A DNA stretch of 64,000 bases from Actinomycetospora cinnamomea (GCF_003096675.1 NZ_QEKW01000017.1:1-64000), one strand, 5' to 3'; counted from the stretch's first letter, positions 52,295 to 61,443 are shown. The notes: generated by a model from the letters alone, not told the origin. Numbers and translations are program-made.

Positions 52295-54094
52295 ATGTTG
52301 CTCGATGTCCCCGCGCTGCCGCACGGCAGCACCCTGTCCGCAGACGTCGCCATCGTCGGCGCCGGACCGGCCGGCATCGTCACAGCGCTTGAGCTCGGCG
52401 CCGCTGGCGTGGACGTGCTCCTCGTGGAGAGCGGCGCCACCACCTTCGACGCCGCCGCGCAACGTCTCGGCGACGCGGCGACGTACGACCCGGAGCGGCA
52501 TGCCCCGCTGGCGCTCGCCACCCGCCGGCAGGTCGGGGGGACGTCGACGATCTGGGGCGGGCGGTGCGTGCCCTACGACCCTGTGGACTTCGACGATCGC
52601 GCGGTCACCGGCCTGGACGCCGCCGCCGGCTGGCCCCTGGACCACTCCGACATCGAGCCCTACTACGGCCGGGCGTGCGCCTGGCTGCGCTGTGGCCGAC
52701 CGGTGTTCGACGTCGGCGCGGTACCCGGCGCCCCTGCGCAGCTCGTGCCCGGCCTCGTCGACGGGGACATCTGCTCCACCACTCTCGAACGCTGGTCGCT
52801 GCCATTGGACCTGGGGCTCGCCTATCGCGATGAGCTGCGCCGCTCTCGGACCGTGCGGCTCGCGCCCGGCCTGACCTGCACCCGGATCGTCTGCTTCCCC
52901 GGCTCCGGGCGTGCCGACCACCTGGAGTGCGCCAACCCCGGCGGGCGCCGCATCACCGTGCGGGCACGGAGGTTCGTCGTCGCGGGTGGCGGCCTGGGCG
53001 GAACGCGATTGCTGATGGCCTCCGAATCGCCCTTCGGCGGGAGGCTCGGGGACCACTCGGGCCACCTCGGTCGCTGGTACATGGCCCACATCGAAGGCAT
53101 CGTCGCCGAGGCAGTCTTCACCACCCCCGCGTCCGCGACCGTCCAGGGGTTCGAGACCGACGTGGACGGTTCGTTCGTCCGGCGCCGAATCTCGTTCACC
53201 CGGGAGTTCCAGCACGCCCAAGGGCTGCCCAACATCGTCGCGTGGCTGGCCAACCCCGAACTGCCCGATCCGAGCCACCGCAGCGGTCCGCTGTCCGCGG
53301 TGTACCTCGCGCTGCGCTCGCCTCTGGGCCGGCTGCTGGCTCCCGACGCTCAGCGGCTGTGCCTGACGGGTGTCGACCTGCCCGGCACGCCCTACCGCGG
53401 AGCCCCACCCGGCCCGATCGGTCGCCACCTCGCCAACATCGTCCGCGAGCCACGGGCCACGGCCGAGCTCGTCGGCGACCTCGGGGTGCGTCGACTGTTG
53501 CGGCGTCCGGGCGGACCCCCCGGATTTTTTCCGCGGCGTCCGGACAACCGTTACCCCCTCCAGTATCACGGCGAGCACCTACCGCAGCGCGAGAGCCTCG
53601 TCGACCTGTCTCGCGAGCGCGACCCGTTGGGAATGCCGCGGTTGGACATCGACGTCCGCTTCTCCGACGCCGACGTCGAGGGCGTCGTGCGCGCCCACCG
53701 CTTCTGGGACGACCACCTGCGTGGCGCCGGCGTCGGCTACCTGAACTACCTCGACGAAGACGTGGCCGCCGGTGTGCGCCGCCAGCTCGGTGCTGGATTC
53801 CACCAATGCGGTACGACGCGGATGTCGGCGCGTCCGGAGGACGGCGTGGTCGACGCCGACCTCGCCGTGCACGGCGTGCCCAACGTCTTCGTCGCCAGCA
53901 GCTCGGCGTTCCCCACGTCGAGTCAGGCCAACAGCACATTCCTGATCGTGGCGATGGCCGTGCGGCTCGCTGCCCACTTGCGTCGACTTGGTGAAGCCAC
54001 CGGCGGGCTCGAGGTCGACGCGGGCGCTCCGTCCGGGCAGGGAGCGGAACGGAGGCCCTGCCCGCAAGCTGCCGTACCTCGCGGCAACCGATGA
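52295..54094 (+). CDS. GMC-type FAD oxidoreductase
   Basis: The 599-residue protein has the FAD motif VAIVGAGPAGIVTAL (about 18-32), TSTIWGGRCVPYD, and a C-terminal GVPNVFVASSSAFPTSSQANSTF typical of GMC alcohol/sugar oxidases. With the AKR one base upstream it forms a reductase-oxidase pair that could invert a sugar hydroxyl through a keto intermediate. Substrate unproven. Confidence 0.83.
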   Translation: MLLDVPALPHGSTLSADVAIVGAGPAGIVTALELGAAGVDVLLVESGATTFDAAAQRLGDAATYDPERHAPLALATRRQVGGTSTIWGGRCVPYDPVDFDDRAVTGLDAAAGWPLDHSDIEPYYGRACAWLRCGRPVFDVGAVPGAPAQLVPGLVDGDICSTTLERWSLPLDLGLAYRDELRRSRTVRLAPGLTCTRIVCFPGSGRADHLECANPGGRRITVRARRFVVAGGGLGGTRLLMASESPFGGRLGDHSGHLGRWYMAHIEGIVAEAVFTTPASATVQGFETDVDGSFVRRRISFTREFQHAQGLPNIVAWLANPELPDPSHRSGPLSAVYLALRSPLGRLLAPDAQRLCLTGVDLPGTPYRGAPPGPIGRHLANIVREPRATAELVGDLGVRRLLRRPGGPPGFFPRRPDNRYPLQYHGEHLPQRESLVDLSRERDPLGMPRLDIDVRFSDADVEGVVRAHRFWDDHLRGAGVGYLNYLDEDVAAGVRRQLGAGFHQCGTTRMSARPEDGVVDADLAVHGVPNVFVASSSAFPTSSQANSTFLIVAMAVRLAAHLRRLGEATGGLEVDAGAPSGQGAERRPCPQAAVPRGNR

Positions 54095-54153
54095 CGTGGG
54101 CGCCCACCGCTACGCCCCACCGCCTGCCGATCGGCCTCCGCCACCATCCGAAG

Positions 54154-55404
54154 TCACGATGTGTCGCGCGCCACCCAGCGCACCTCGTCTGGAGCGAGCG
54201 TGACGGTAGTGCCATCCACCGTTGCGGTCGCGGACTGATCTCCGACGTTCACCAGCACCACCATCCGGGGTGACGCGAGTGTGAACAGCGGGGGCGCGGT
54301 ACCGAGTTCCTGGAGCGGCGTACCGGGCGGGAACCACTCGTTGAAGCTCTGGAGGACCGCGAGGAACGGCAGCGGTTGTCCGTCTGCTGTCCAGAGATCG
54401 GTGGGAGACGAGGCAGACGGGGCGGAGTTCCAGAACAACGCGGTGGCGACGTCACTCCGGACGAACTGCACTAGCGCGGCGGTGTTCATCGCGGTGCGCG
54501 TCGCAGGGGACCAGCCCGCTCCTCGTGGCTCGACGTACCATTCGGCCCACCAGAGCGGGAGGTCGACCCGCTGCCGAACCCATTCGCTCACCGCGGAGAG
54601 CTTGGCCAGCGCGGTGACCCGGTCGGGCGCGCCCTCCTCCACGGTCGCGATCCCGTCCACGACGACGAAGTCTGCTCCTCGCTTCTCCCGCGCCCAGGTG
54701 TCGAAGGCGTTGAGCGTGCGGGGATCGACCTGGCCCCAGGATCCCGCCAGCGAGGAGGGGCTGAGTGAGAGCCCCGGCGGCGGAGCGGCCATATCGAGAT
54801 ACGGCCCACCGATCTGGTTTGCCGGGTTGACCTGCTTCACCGCGTCGTAAACCGCGTTGTAGAGTTCGGTGTACGCCTCGCCGTCCCAGGTGTTGGTGCT
54901 CTCGTTGAAGAATCCCTTGAACTCGTTCCACACCATAAAGTGGCGGACATCCGGATATCGGCGGGCCACCTCGGCCGCCAGGTCGGCGAAGTCCTGATAA
55001 TGTTCAGGGCTGGGCGCGACCTCCAGTCGGCTCCAGTCGGTCTCGCCCTCCTCGCCACCCTTCATCCAGTCCGGCGCGCAACACAGCGTGATGACCGGAA
55101 TGCCGCCGCTGCGGCGGATGAAGCTCATCCTCCCGTCGAGGCTGGCGAAGTCGAACTCGCCGGGGGCGGGCTCGGGATTCCCGACCCCCCATCCCATGAT
55201 GCTCTGGGCCTGGACCATCGGCCGGGCGGTGAGTTGCGCCGTCATCGACGCGATCGCCTCGGGCGTGCGCTGGTCGATACCCCATTGGGTGTGCGTCATC
55301 CCCCAGCCGAGTTCGTTTTGCTCGTCAGATCCGGCCGCGCTGGCACAGCCGACGAGGACGAGGACGAGGACGAGGAGCAGGGGCGTCGTGCTGGACGTTT
55401 TCAT
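54154..55404 (-). CDS. GH39-like lipoprotein glycosidase
   Basis: The 416-residue protein has a lipoprotein signal (LVLVLVLVGC, Cys20) and a TIM-barrel with NE (Asn160-Glu161 in MVWNEFKG) and WWAEWY (Glu288). These fit clan-A enzymes such as GH39. A beta domain follows. Like the GH26 of locus I it is surface-anchored and encoded against the biosynthetic genes. It may trim or sense the locus II polymer. Confidence 0.78.
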   Translation of the reverse strand: MKTSSTTPLLLVLVLVLVGCASAAGSDEQNELGWGMTHTQWGIDQRTPEAIASMTAQLTARPMVQAQSIMGWGVGNPEPAPGEFDFASLDGRMSFIRRSGGIPVITLCCAPDWMKGGEEGETDWSRLEVAPSPEHYQDFADLAAEVARRYPDVRHFMVWNEFKGFFNESTNTWDGEAYTELYNAVYDAVKQVNPANQIGGPYLDMAAPPPGLSLSPSSLAGSWGQVDPRTLNAFDTWAREKRGADFVVVDGIATVEEGAPDRVTALAKLSAVSEWVRQRVDLPLWWAEWYVEPRGAGWSPATRTAMNTAALVQFVRSDVATALFWNSAPSASSPTDLWTADGQPLPFLAVLQSFNEWFPPGTPLQELGTAPPLFTLASPRMVVLVNVGDQSATATVDGTTVTLAPDEVRWVARDTS

Positions 55405-55484
55405 AGCGACAACGCCTCGTTGACACCGCTTCTGCCAATAACCCCGCCGCGGGCGGCGCATCTCCATCCAGGCCACCCCCGCCC

Positions 55485-55500
55485 AGGTGCGGGGGCACCT
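55485..55500. terminator. Hairpin between the response regulator and GH39-like genes
   Basis: AGGTGC and GCACCT are perfect arms around GGGG. A neighbouring GGCCACCCCC run extends pairing options. It sits 39 nt after the response-regulator stop and could attenuate transcription into the glycosidase gene. Confidence 0.4.
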
Positions 55501-55539
55501 CCCCCGTCGCTCTTGAGATCGTAGTGGGACCGCCGGGTG

Positions 55540-56262
55540 CTACCTAGGAGCCTCGTCCTGAGTGCTGGTCCGGGTCGGGGCCTGCCGCAGCAGGGCCACC
55601 GCCTCCAGCTGCGAGCCCACGTCAAGCTTGGCCAACAGGGACCGGATCTGGCTGCGGACCGTCGGCATGCTGACCACGAAGTGCTCGGCGATCGCCGCGG
55701 CCCGCATCCCACCAGCGAGCAGCTCAAGGACCTCCCGTTCTCGGTGGCTGAGGCGGGAAAGTCGGCGGGAGAGCTCGCGCTCCTGCGCCTGGTACTGGAA
55801 GTGCCGCTCCAGCCAGTCCTGGTGCTCGGCTTCCGACATCACCGGGAGCCCACCGGCTGCGATGAGCACGGTACTCAGGAGCACGTCGAACGAGCGGGAC
55901 TTCGGTACCGTCCCGATTGCGCCGGCGGCGATGGCCGAGGCCGTCCCGCGCTGGTCCATGCCGCCGCTCACCACCAGGACCTTCCACCCCGCGGCCCTCA
56001 ACCCCTTCACCAGGTCAGCGCCGTGCACGTAGTGCCCGTCGGCGTCCCGGTCGAGGTCGAGATCCAGCACGACGAGCCCGACTCGGTCAGTGAGGGGCTC
56101 ACTCACGAAGTCGTACACGTCGGCGACCGGGAGCTGCCGCGCATCCAGACCCTCGTTGCGCAGCGCCATCGTGAGGGTGGCGCTGAACAGTTCGTGATCA
56201 TCGATGACCCGGACGGGGTATGGCTGGGGTGGCGCGGGTTCTTCCTCGATGACTCGGTGCAT
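55540..56262 (-). CDS. LuxR-family response regulator
   Basis: The 240-residue protein has a canonical receiver: acid pair Asp21-Asp22 (VIDDHE), probable acceptor Asp67 (VVLDLDLD), Ser in LVVSGG and Lys121 (GTVPKS). A LuxR helix-turn-helix follows (LSHREREVLELLAGGMRAAAI, TVRSQIRSLLAKLDVGS). It overlaps the kinase gene by one base (TGATG), so the two form a two-component system, likely controlling locus II or the glycosidase. Confidence 0.9.
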   Translation of the reverse strand: MHRVIEEEPAPPQPYPVRVIDDHELFSATLTMALRNEGLDARQLPVADVYDFVSEPLTDRVGLVVLDLDLDRDADGHYVHGADLVKGLRAAGWKVLVVSGGMDQRGTASAIAAGAIGTVPKSRSFDVLLSTVLIAAGGLPVMSEAEHQDWLERHFQYQAQERELSRRLSRLSHREREVLELLAGGMRAAAIAEHFVVSMPTVRSQIRSLLAKLDVGSQLEAVALLRQAPTRTSTQDEAPR

Positions 56263-57785
56263 CACGACGCATCTTGGAGACGGGGCTGATGGACGGCCGG
56301 CACTGTGCCCGGCGCTGCCGGCAGGTCCACGACGACGAGGCAACCGGTCTCCCCCGGCTCCGGGGTGCTCAGGGTGATGGTGCCGTTCTCGGCGGCCAGC
56401 AGCCGGCGACAGACGTGCAGGCCTAGACCGAGTCCTCCTCGGGTCTCGTCGTGCACATTGGGCTCGAGCACGGCTTCCTCGGTTCCCGGGCGGAGCCCCG
56501 GCCCCCAGTCGCGGACCTGGATGACGACCCGGTCCTCGCAGCGTTCCGCCGTGACCCGCACCGGGCTCCCCGGCGCGTGCCGTTCCGCGTTCGCGAAGAG
56601 GTTGGTGAGGACCTGCGCAAGCAGGCTGGACGAGCCGAGGGCCCGTAGCCCGAGCGGCAGCTCCTCGTCGACCGCCATCCCGGCCGAGCGTCGAAGCGTG
56701 ATCAACCCGTGCAGGACCGGGGCCACGGCGTACGAGCTCGGCCGGGCCTCGCCCTCGCGGCCGGTCGGTGTCTGGAGCAACTCGTCGAGCCGATCGAGTT
56801 CCGAGGCCATGACAGTGCTCAGTCGACCGCGGTCCGGGCAGCCGTCGCCGAGCAAGGTCGTCGCCCCGGCCAGCCCGGCCAGGCCGTTGCGGAGCTCGTG
56901 ATCGCGCTCGGCGGCCCGGGCGAGCCGGGTCTCGGCCAGGCGGAGCTCCTCCTCCAGCGAGTCGTGCTGGTCCTCCAGCGAGCCGAGCGCCTGCCGCGCC
57001 AGACGGAGGGCCCCGTACAGCACCAGTGCGATCGCCGCCAGGCGGAGACCGGTCGAGGCCGCGGCGACGTCGACCACCGGCCAGTCGGACGGGGCCGCGT
57101 TTCCGACGCGCGCGACGCCGAGCAGCGCCAGGCCCACACCGACCACGGCGAGCCCCTGGTCCTGCCGATGCGCCGCTCGGCTCGCGATCGCGGCGCTCGC
57201 CCCGGTCCAGGTCAGCCCGACCCCCAGCGGAACCGGCACGAACGCGGCCACCGACGCGACGAAGGAGGGGAAGGCCGCGGCCACCGTGGCGCCCCCCAGG
57301 ACCGTCAGAGCGGCAGCGATCAGCACGAGGCGGACCCGCGGGCGGGTCAGCGGAGGGGCGGCGACGGCTGCGGTCACGAGGAGCGCCGCCACGACGCCGT
57401 CGATGAGTACGCGTGCGGCGGCGACGGCCGGGGTGGGGTTCAGGGCTGCAACCATGAACGCGGGGACGGCGAGCAGCCCATAGGCGCCCAGGGCGACGCT
57501 GACCCATGCGACGCGGTGGTCCGACGTGAGGCGCGCGGCGAACACCGCCAGCATCGCGGCGGCGCCGCCGGAGCACGCTGCCAGCACGGCGAACACGAGC
57601 GTCACCTCGGTGGACGGCAGCCCGTCCTCCAGGACCCAGCCCGCCACCAGGAGGGCCGCGGCGCCCATCCCGAGAAGGAGTCCCCGCGGCAACCGGAGCC
57701 CGAGGCCTCCGAGGGGGACCGCCGCGGGTGCTCCGCCCGTGGCGTACTCGCCGAGGATCCACCACCTCTCGTGGCGTCGCTGCAT
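56262..57785 (-). CDS. Membrane sensor histidine kinase
   Basis: The 507-residue protein has about eight N-terminal helices (about 35-260), a coiled linker, then the H-box with His296 (RDHELRNGLAG), N-box (NLFANAERHAPG) and G-boxes (DWGPGL and GGLGLGLHVC). A long multi-helix sensor suggests it reads a membrane or lipid signal. Start 57785 is the first Met of the protein-like sequence. It partners the response regulator downstream. Confidence 0.88.
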   Translation of the reverse strand: MQRRHERWWILGEYATGGAPAAVPLGGLGLRLPRGLLLGMGAAALLVAGWVLEDGLPSTEVTLVFAVLAACSGGAAAMLAVFAARLTSDHRVAWVSVALGAYGLLAVPAFMVAALNPTPAVAAARVLIDGVVAALLVTAAVAAPPLTRPRVRLVLIAAALTVLGGATVAAAFPSFVASVAAFVPVPLGVGLTWTGASAAIASRAAHRQDQGLAVVGVGLALLGVARVGNAAPSDWPVVDVAAASTGLRLAAIALVLYGALRLARQALGSLEDQHDSLEEELRLAETRLARAAERDHELRNGLAGLAGATTLLGDGCPDRGRLSTVMASELDRLDELLQTPTGREGEARPSSYAVAPVLHGLITLRRSAGMAVDEELPLGLRALGSSSLLAQVLTNLFANAERHAPGSPVRVTAERCEDRVVIQVRDWGPGLRPGTEEAVLEPNVHDETRGGLGLGLHVCRRLLAAENGTITLSTPEPGETGCLVVVDLPAAPGTVPAVHQPRLQDAS

Positions 57786-58136
57786 CGCCCCTCCCCCCGA
57801 AACGGCGACATCGGGCAGGGTGAATCCCGCCCGGGCCGGCGACCACACCCCCGACGCTCGTTTGGACACGGCCCGACGGGCCGGGCCGGTACTCCGGGCG
57901 TGTCTTCGAGGGCTGCACGCTAGCAGCGCTGCGTGATCGAATGCGAGGTGCAGGTGCACTCGACGGCTGTCTTGTAGGTATCGAATGGGCCTAAAGTCAC
58001 ACAGGGTCAGCGCCCGTTTGGCCTACTGTGAGACACGAGGGCGATCTCGACACGGCTGAAGGGGGTACCGAGCAGATGCCGAGGGCACCCATCGGTCCGC
58101 TTGCGATCCGGAGCCCGCGGGGAGGGGCCGCGGCGA
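57786..58136. other. 351-bp gene-free stretch ahead of the histidine kinase
   Basis: Less GC-rich than its surroundings near 57960-58050. It holds an imperfect inverted repeat, GTCACACAG near 57996 and CTGTGAGAC near 58026, a possible operator. The kinase promoter should lie here. No gene is convincing. Confidence 0.35.
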
Positions 58137-58745
58137 TCACGGAGCCGTCGCGCGCAGTGTGAACGAGGTCCGGCGCCCGTCACGGGGCCCGTCGACGGCG
58201 TGGAGGGGGCGGTCGTCGGGGATCCCGCCCAGACCCCGACCGCGCAGGAGCACGAGGCTGCCGGCGTCGGCGTCGAACGCCTCCACGGTCGTGCCCTCGC
58301 GGTCGGCGCAGCGCCGCAGCCGCGCCGAGCCCTCGAGCGTGAGGATCGCGACGAGGTAGGCGTGTCGCCGGCCGTCGCGGTGGGCCGAGATGCCGGCACT
58401 ACCGGGGGCGTAGCGCTGGATCGTCACCTCGTCGGGGTGCCAGCGGGCGAGCCCGTCGATCCCGGGGTGGCGGTGCACGGCGTCGACCACCGCCCGGTGC
58501 AGCGCGCGCATCGCCGGCCGCGTGGCCAGGTCGTCGGCGTGCAGGACGACGTGCTCGCCCTGCTGGCGCACCCGGTGCGGGCCCTCGACCGCCGGGAGCT
58601 CGACGTAGCGCTCGGCCTCGAGCTCGGCGAGCACGGCCTCGCGCCACGGCGCGGGGACCACGCCGGGCTCGTGCGCGGCGCCGTCGGCGGCCGCGCGGTG
58701 CAGCGCGGGGCCGAGATCGCGGGCGAGGGCGGCGGGAACGGTCAT
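58137..58745 (-). CDS. 2-oxoglutarate/Fe(II)-type oxygenase-like protein
   Basis: The 202-residue protein has VTIQRYAPGSAGISAHRDGRRHAYLVAIL (the HxD pair of the iron site is in AHRDG) and a final RTSFTLRATAP with the Arg of 2-oxoglutarate binding. His positions near RPLHAVDGP complete the facial triad. Start 58745 is the first natural Met (TVPAALARDLGP). Substrate unknown: AlkB-like repair or amino-acid hydroxylation are both possible. Confidence 0.72.
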   Translation of the reverse strand: MTVPAALARDLGPALHRAAADGAAHEPGVVPAPWREAVLAELEAERYVELPAVEGPHRVRQQGEHVVLHADDLATRPAMRALHRAVVDAVHRHPGIDGLARWHPDEVTIQRYAPGSAGISAHRDGRRHAYLVAILTLEGSARLRRCADREGTTVEAFDADAGSLVLLRGRGLGGIPDDRPLHAVDGPRDGRRTSFTLRATAP

Positions 58746-58842
58746 CACCCGTGACGTACCCGCTCGCGACACGCGCCCGTACGCGTCCACGGAGCGTCTT
58801 CGGTGATTTGCTGTGCACCGCCGTCGACGTGGGGAGTGAGCC

Positions 58843-59031
58843 ATGGCCAGGAGCAGGGGCAGGGGAGTGTCGTTGGGGACGTTCCTCTACCTGATCATCG
58901 GGGTGGTGGTCGCGCTGTCCAACGGCTACTCGATCACCGACCTCTCGTCGCTCGTGTCGTTCCTGCTCGCGATGCTCCTGTGGCCGCTGGTGCTCCTCGG
59001 GATCGACCTGAACATCAACCTGGGGGCGTGA
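58843..59031 (+). CDS. Small membrane protein
   Basis: The 62-residue protein has two hydrophobic stretches (FLYLIIGVVVALSNGY and LVSFLLAMLLWPLVLLGI). The ATG at 58843 has GGGGAG about 8 nt upstream. Such short proteins are common in actinobacteria; function unknown. The next gene converges with a 3-bp gap. Confidence 0.65.
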   Translation: MARSRGRGVSLGTFLYLIIGVVVALSNGYSITDLSSLVSFLLAMLLWPLVLLGIDLNINLGA

Positions 59032-59034
59032 GGC

Positions 59035-59784
59035 TCACTCCGTCAGCAGCCGCACGATCGCCACGAGCCCGACGAGGACGATCACGACGCGCAGGACGGT
59101 CGGCGACAGCCGCCGGCCGATCCGCGCGCCGAGGAACCCGCCGAGGGTCGAGCTGACGGCGAGGATCGCGACGACGGGCCAGCTGATCGGCGCCACGACG
59201 GCGTAGACCGCGCCGGCCACGATGTTGACCACGGCCGCGAGCACGTTCTTGTAGCCGTTGAGGCGCTGCAGGGGCTCGTCGAGCAGCGACCCCATGACGC
59301 CGAGGAGCAGGATCCCCTGCGCCGCGGTGAAGTACCCGCCGTAGACGCCGACGAGGAAGATCAGCGGCAGGAGCGGCCAGGTGGGACGCGCGTGGGCCGG
59401 GGTCTCGCGCAGCCGGCGCGTCAGGCGCGGCTGCACCAGCACCAGCACCAGCGCGATCGCGACCAGGAACGGCACGATCGTCTCGAAGGCGTCCTCGGGC
59501 AACGAGAGCAGCAGCGCGGTGCCGCCGACCGCACCCAGCGCCGACATCACCGACCACCGGGCCAGCCGCCCGGCCGACCCCGCGATCTCGCCGCGGTAGC
59601 CGATCGCGCCGGTCACCGAGCCCGGGATCAGGCCGATCGCGTTCGACGTCGTCGCCGTGACCGGGGGGTAGCCCAGCGCCACGAGCACGGGGAAGGTCAC
59701 GAGGGTGCCGGAGCCGACGACCGTGTTGATGGTCCCGGCCCACACGCCGGCGACCGCGATCAGCACCGCGTGCCACCAGGTCAC
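59035..59784 (-). CDS. TauE/SafE-family transporter
   Basis: The 249-residue protein has about seven to eight helices and the family repeats GTINTVVGSGTLVTFPVLVALGYPPVTATTSN and GVYGGYFTAAQGILLLGVMG. These carriers export sulfite, sulfonates or organosulfur compounds. It is a single gene; substrate unknown. Confidence 0.85.
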   Translation of the reverse strand: MTWWHAVLIAVAGVWAGTINTVVGSGTLVTFPVLVALGYPPVTATTSNAIGLIPGSVTGAIGYRGEIAGSAGRLARWSVMSALGAVGGTALLLSLPEDAFETIVPFLVAIALVLVLVQPRLTRRLRETPAHARPTWPLLPLIFLVGVYGGYFTAAQGILLLGVMGSLLDEPLQRLNGYKNVLAAVVNIVAGAVYAVVAPISWPVVAILAVSSTLGGFLGARIGRRLSPTVLRVVIVLVGLVAIVRLLTE

Positions 59785-59830
59785 CGGGGGACCCTAGGTC
59801 CGGGACGGCCCGGCGGCAGCGTCGTCCCCG

Positions 59831-60232
59831 TCACGCCTCCGCGCGCGGGCGGGCCGGCCGGCCCAGGACGGAGAGGGCGCCGGACGCCAGCAGTTCGCGC
59901 TCGGCCTCCTCGACCGCCGGCGCGAGACGGTCGTGCAGCGCGGCGCCCCGGGCGCCGGCCGTGACCAGCACCCGCCGGCGGTCGGACGGGTCGGCCTCGC
60001 GGTAGACCAGGCCGAGGGTCGTGAGGCGGTCGACGACCCGGGTCAGGGTCGAGTCGTCCAGGCATGTCTCCGCGACGAGCTCGCGCATCGCGCGCGGGCC
60101 GTGCACGGCGAGCCCGTGCAGCACGAGCCACTGCGCCAGCGACAGCCCCTCGGGGCCGGTGATCTCCTCGACGCGGCGGGACACCTCGTCGAGCGCGCGG
60201 GTGAGCACCGCGGCCAGCGACTCGCGCGCCAT
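59831..60232 (-). CDS. MarR-family regulator
   Basis: The 133-residue protein has LSLAQWLVLHGLAVHGPRAM, CLDDSTLTRVVDRLTTLGLV and READPSDRRRVLVTAG, the winged helix and wing of MarR proteins. The ATG at 60232 has GGCGAG upstream. It is divergent from the amide-sensor-like gene at 60308 across 75 bp, so it probably controls that operon. Confidence 0.88.
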   Translation of the reverse strand: MARESLAAVLTRALDEVSRRVEEITGPEGLSLAQWLVLHGLAVHGPRAMRELVAETCLDDSTLTRVVDRLTTLGLVYREADPSDRRRVLVTAGARGAALHDRLAPAVEEAERELLASGALSVLGRPARPRAEA

Positions 60233-60307
60233 CTCGCCCCCTCCCGCCGGATCCCCGATCGGTGTGACGATAAGGGCTTCCCCGGACCTCCTCACCCCGG
60301 GAGCGCG

Positions 60308-61384
60308 ATGGCGAACACGACCCCCGACCCGTGGCGGGTGGCGATGGTCGTGCCGCTGCGCGGTCCCGCGGGCCTCTTCGCGCCGTCGTGCGAGGCCGTC
60401 GCGGCGCTCGCGGTCGACGAGGTCAACGCGCGCGGCGGGATCCTCGGCCGCGAGGTCGTCGCCGAGATCGTCGACGGCGGCGACGAGCCGTGGCGCGTGG
60501 CCGCCGAGGTGCGGCGGCGGGTCGACACCGGCGCGGTCCAGGCCGTGAGCGGCTGGCACATCTCGTCGGTGCGCGAGGCCCTCGCGCCGGTGCTGGCCGG
60601 GCGCGTCCCCTACGCCTACCCCTCGCTCTACGAGGGCGGCGAGCTCCGTCCCGGGGTCTTCTGCTGCGGGGAGACTCCCGAGGTCCAGATCGCACCGGCC
60701 CTGCGCTGGCTGCGCGACGAGCTCGGCGTCCGGCGCTGGTTCGTCGTCGGTGACGACTACGTGTGGCCGCAGGTCTCGGCCCGCGCCGTGCGGGGGTTCG
60801 CCCACGAGCTCGGGCTCGACGTCGTCGGCGAGGCCTTCGTGACGCTCGGCGCGGTCGACCGCGACCGGCTGCTGGACCGTGTCGAGCGGGCGGCGTGCGA
60901 CGGGGTGCTGATGCTGCTGGTCGGGCAGGACGCGGTGGAGGTCAACCGCGAGTTCGCCCGCCGCGGGCTGGACGACCGCCTCGTGCGGTTCAGCCCGCTG
61001 ATGGAGGAGAACATGCTGCTGGCCAGCGGGCCCGACGCGACGGCGAACCTCTTCGTCGCCGCGTCGTACTTCCGTTCGATGGCCACGACCGGGGCGATGG
61101 ACCTGTTGGGCGGCTACCTGGACAAGCACGGCCCGGCCGCGCCGGCGCTGTCGAGCGCGGCCGAGAGCTGCTACGAGGGCCTGCACACCCTCGCGGCGCT
61201 GGCGACGCGCGCGGGCACCGACCGTCTCGCCGCCTGGGACGCCGTCGTGGACGGCACGGCCTGGGAGGGCCCGCGCGGGACGGTCGAGTTCCGCGGGCGC
61301 CGGGCCCGCCAGCCCGTGCACCTCGCCGTCGCGGACGGCGTGGACTTCGACGTGCTCACGGCGCTGCCGAGCATCGTCCCTTGA
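60308..61384 (+). CDS. AmiC-like periplasmic-binding-fold protein without signal peptide
   Basis: The 358-residue protein follows branched-chain/amide binding proteins: WRVAMVVPLRGPAGLFAPSCEAVAALAVDEVNARGGILG, VSGWHISSVREAL, then RRWFVVGDDYVWPQ. It lacks any signal peptide, so it should be cytoplasmic like the amide sensor AmiC rather than a transporter component. The formamidase gene downstream fits an amide ligand. No AmiR partner is seen. Confidence 0.78.
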   Translation: MANTTPDPWRVAMVVPLRGPAGLFAPSCEAVAALAVDEVNARGGILGREVVAEIVDGGDEPWRVAAEVRRRVDTGAVQAVSGWHISSVREALAPVLAGRVPYAYPSLYEGGELRPGVFCCGETPEVQIAPALRWLRDELGVRRWFVVGDDYVWPQVSARAVRGFAHELGLDVVGEAFVTLGAVDRDRLLDRVERAACDGVLMLLVGQDAVEVNREFARRGLDDRLVRFSPLMEENMLLASGPDATANLFVAASYFRSMATTGAMDLLGGYLDKHGPAAPALSSAAESCYEGLHTLAALATRAGTDRLAAWDAVVDGTAWEGPRGTVEFRGRRARQPVHLAVADGVDFDVLTALPSIVP

Positions 61385-61386
61385 CG
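61381..61386 (+). promoter_or_regulatory. Possible -35 box of fmdA
   Basis: TTGACG overlaps the end of the AmiC-like gene. TCTCAT lies 17 nt on and TCATAT 19 nt on, both inside the palindrome at 61403-61416. Confidence 0.35.
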
Positions 61387-61402
61387 GGCACCTTCGGAAC
61401 CA

Positions 61403-61416
61403 TTCTCATATGAGAA
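61403..61416. promoter_or_regulatory. Perfect palindrome upstream of fmdA
   Basis: TTCTCATATGAGAA is a 14-bp exact palindrome in the 59-bp gap between the AmiC-like gene and fmdA. It covers the predicted -10, which suits a repressor operator. The local MarR or a nitrogen regulator are candidates. Confidence 0.55.
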
Positions 61417-61443
61417 CGTTTTTCCGGGTCCGAGGAGATGAGC

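Noticed and set aside
55540..57785. Two-component pair as a regulator of the 2OG gene
   Set aside because: The 2OG gene is separated by 351 bp with its own context; the glycosidase and locus II are closer functional partners.
61438..61443. Earlier ATG for fmdA
   Set aside because: It touches the GAGGAG ribosome site directly; the ATG at 61444 has a normal 6-nt gap.
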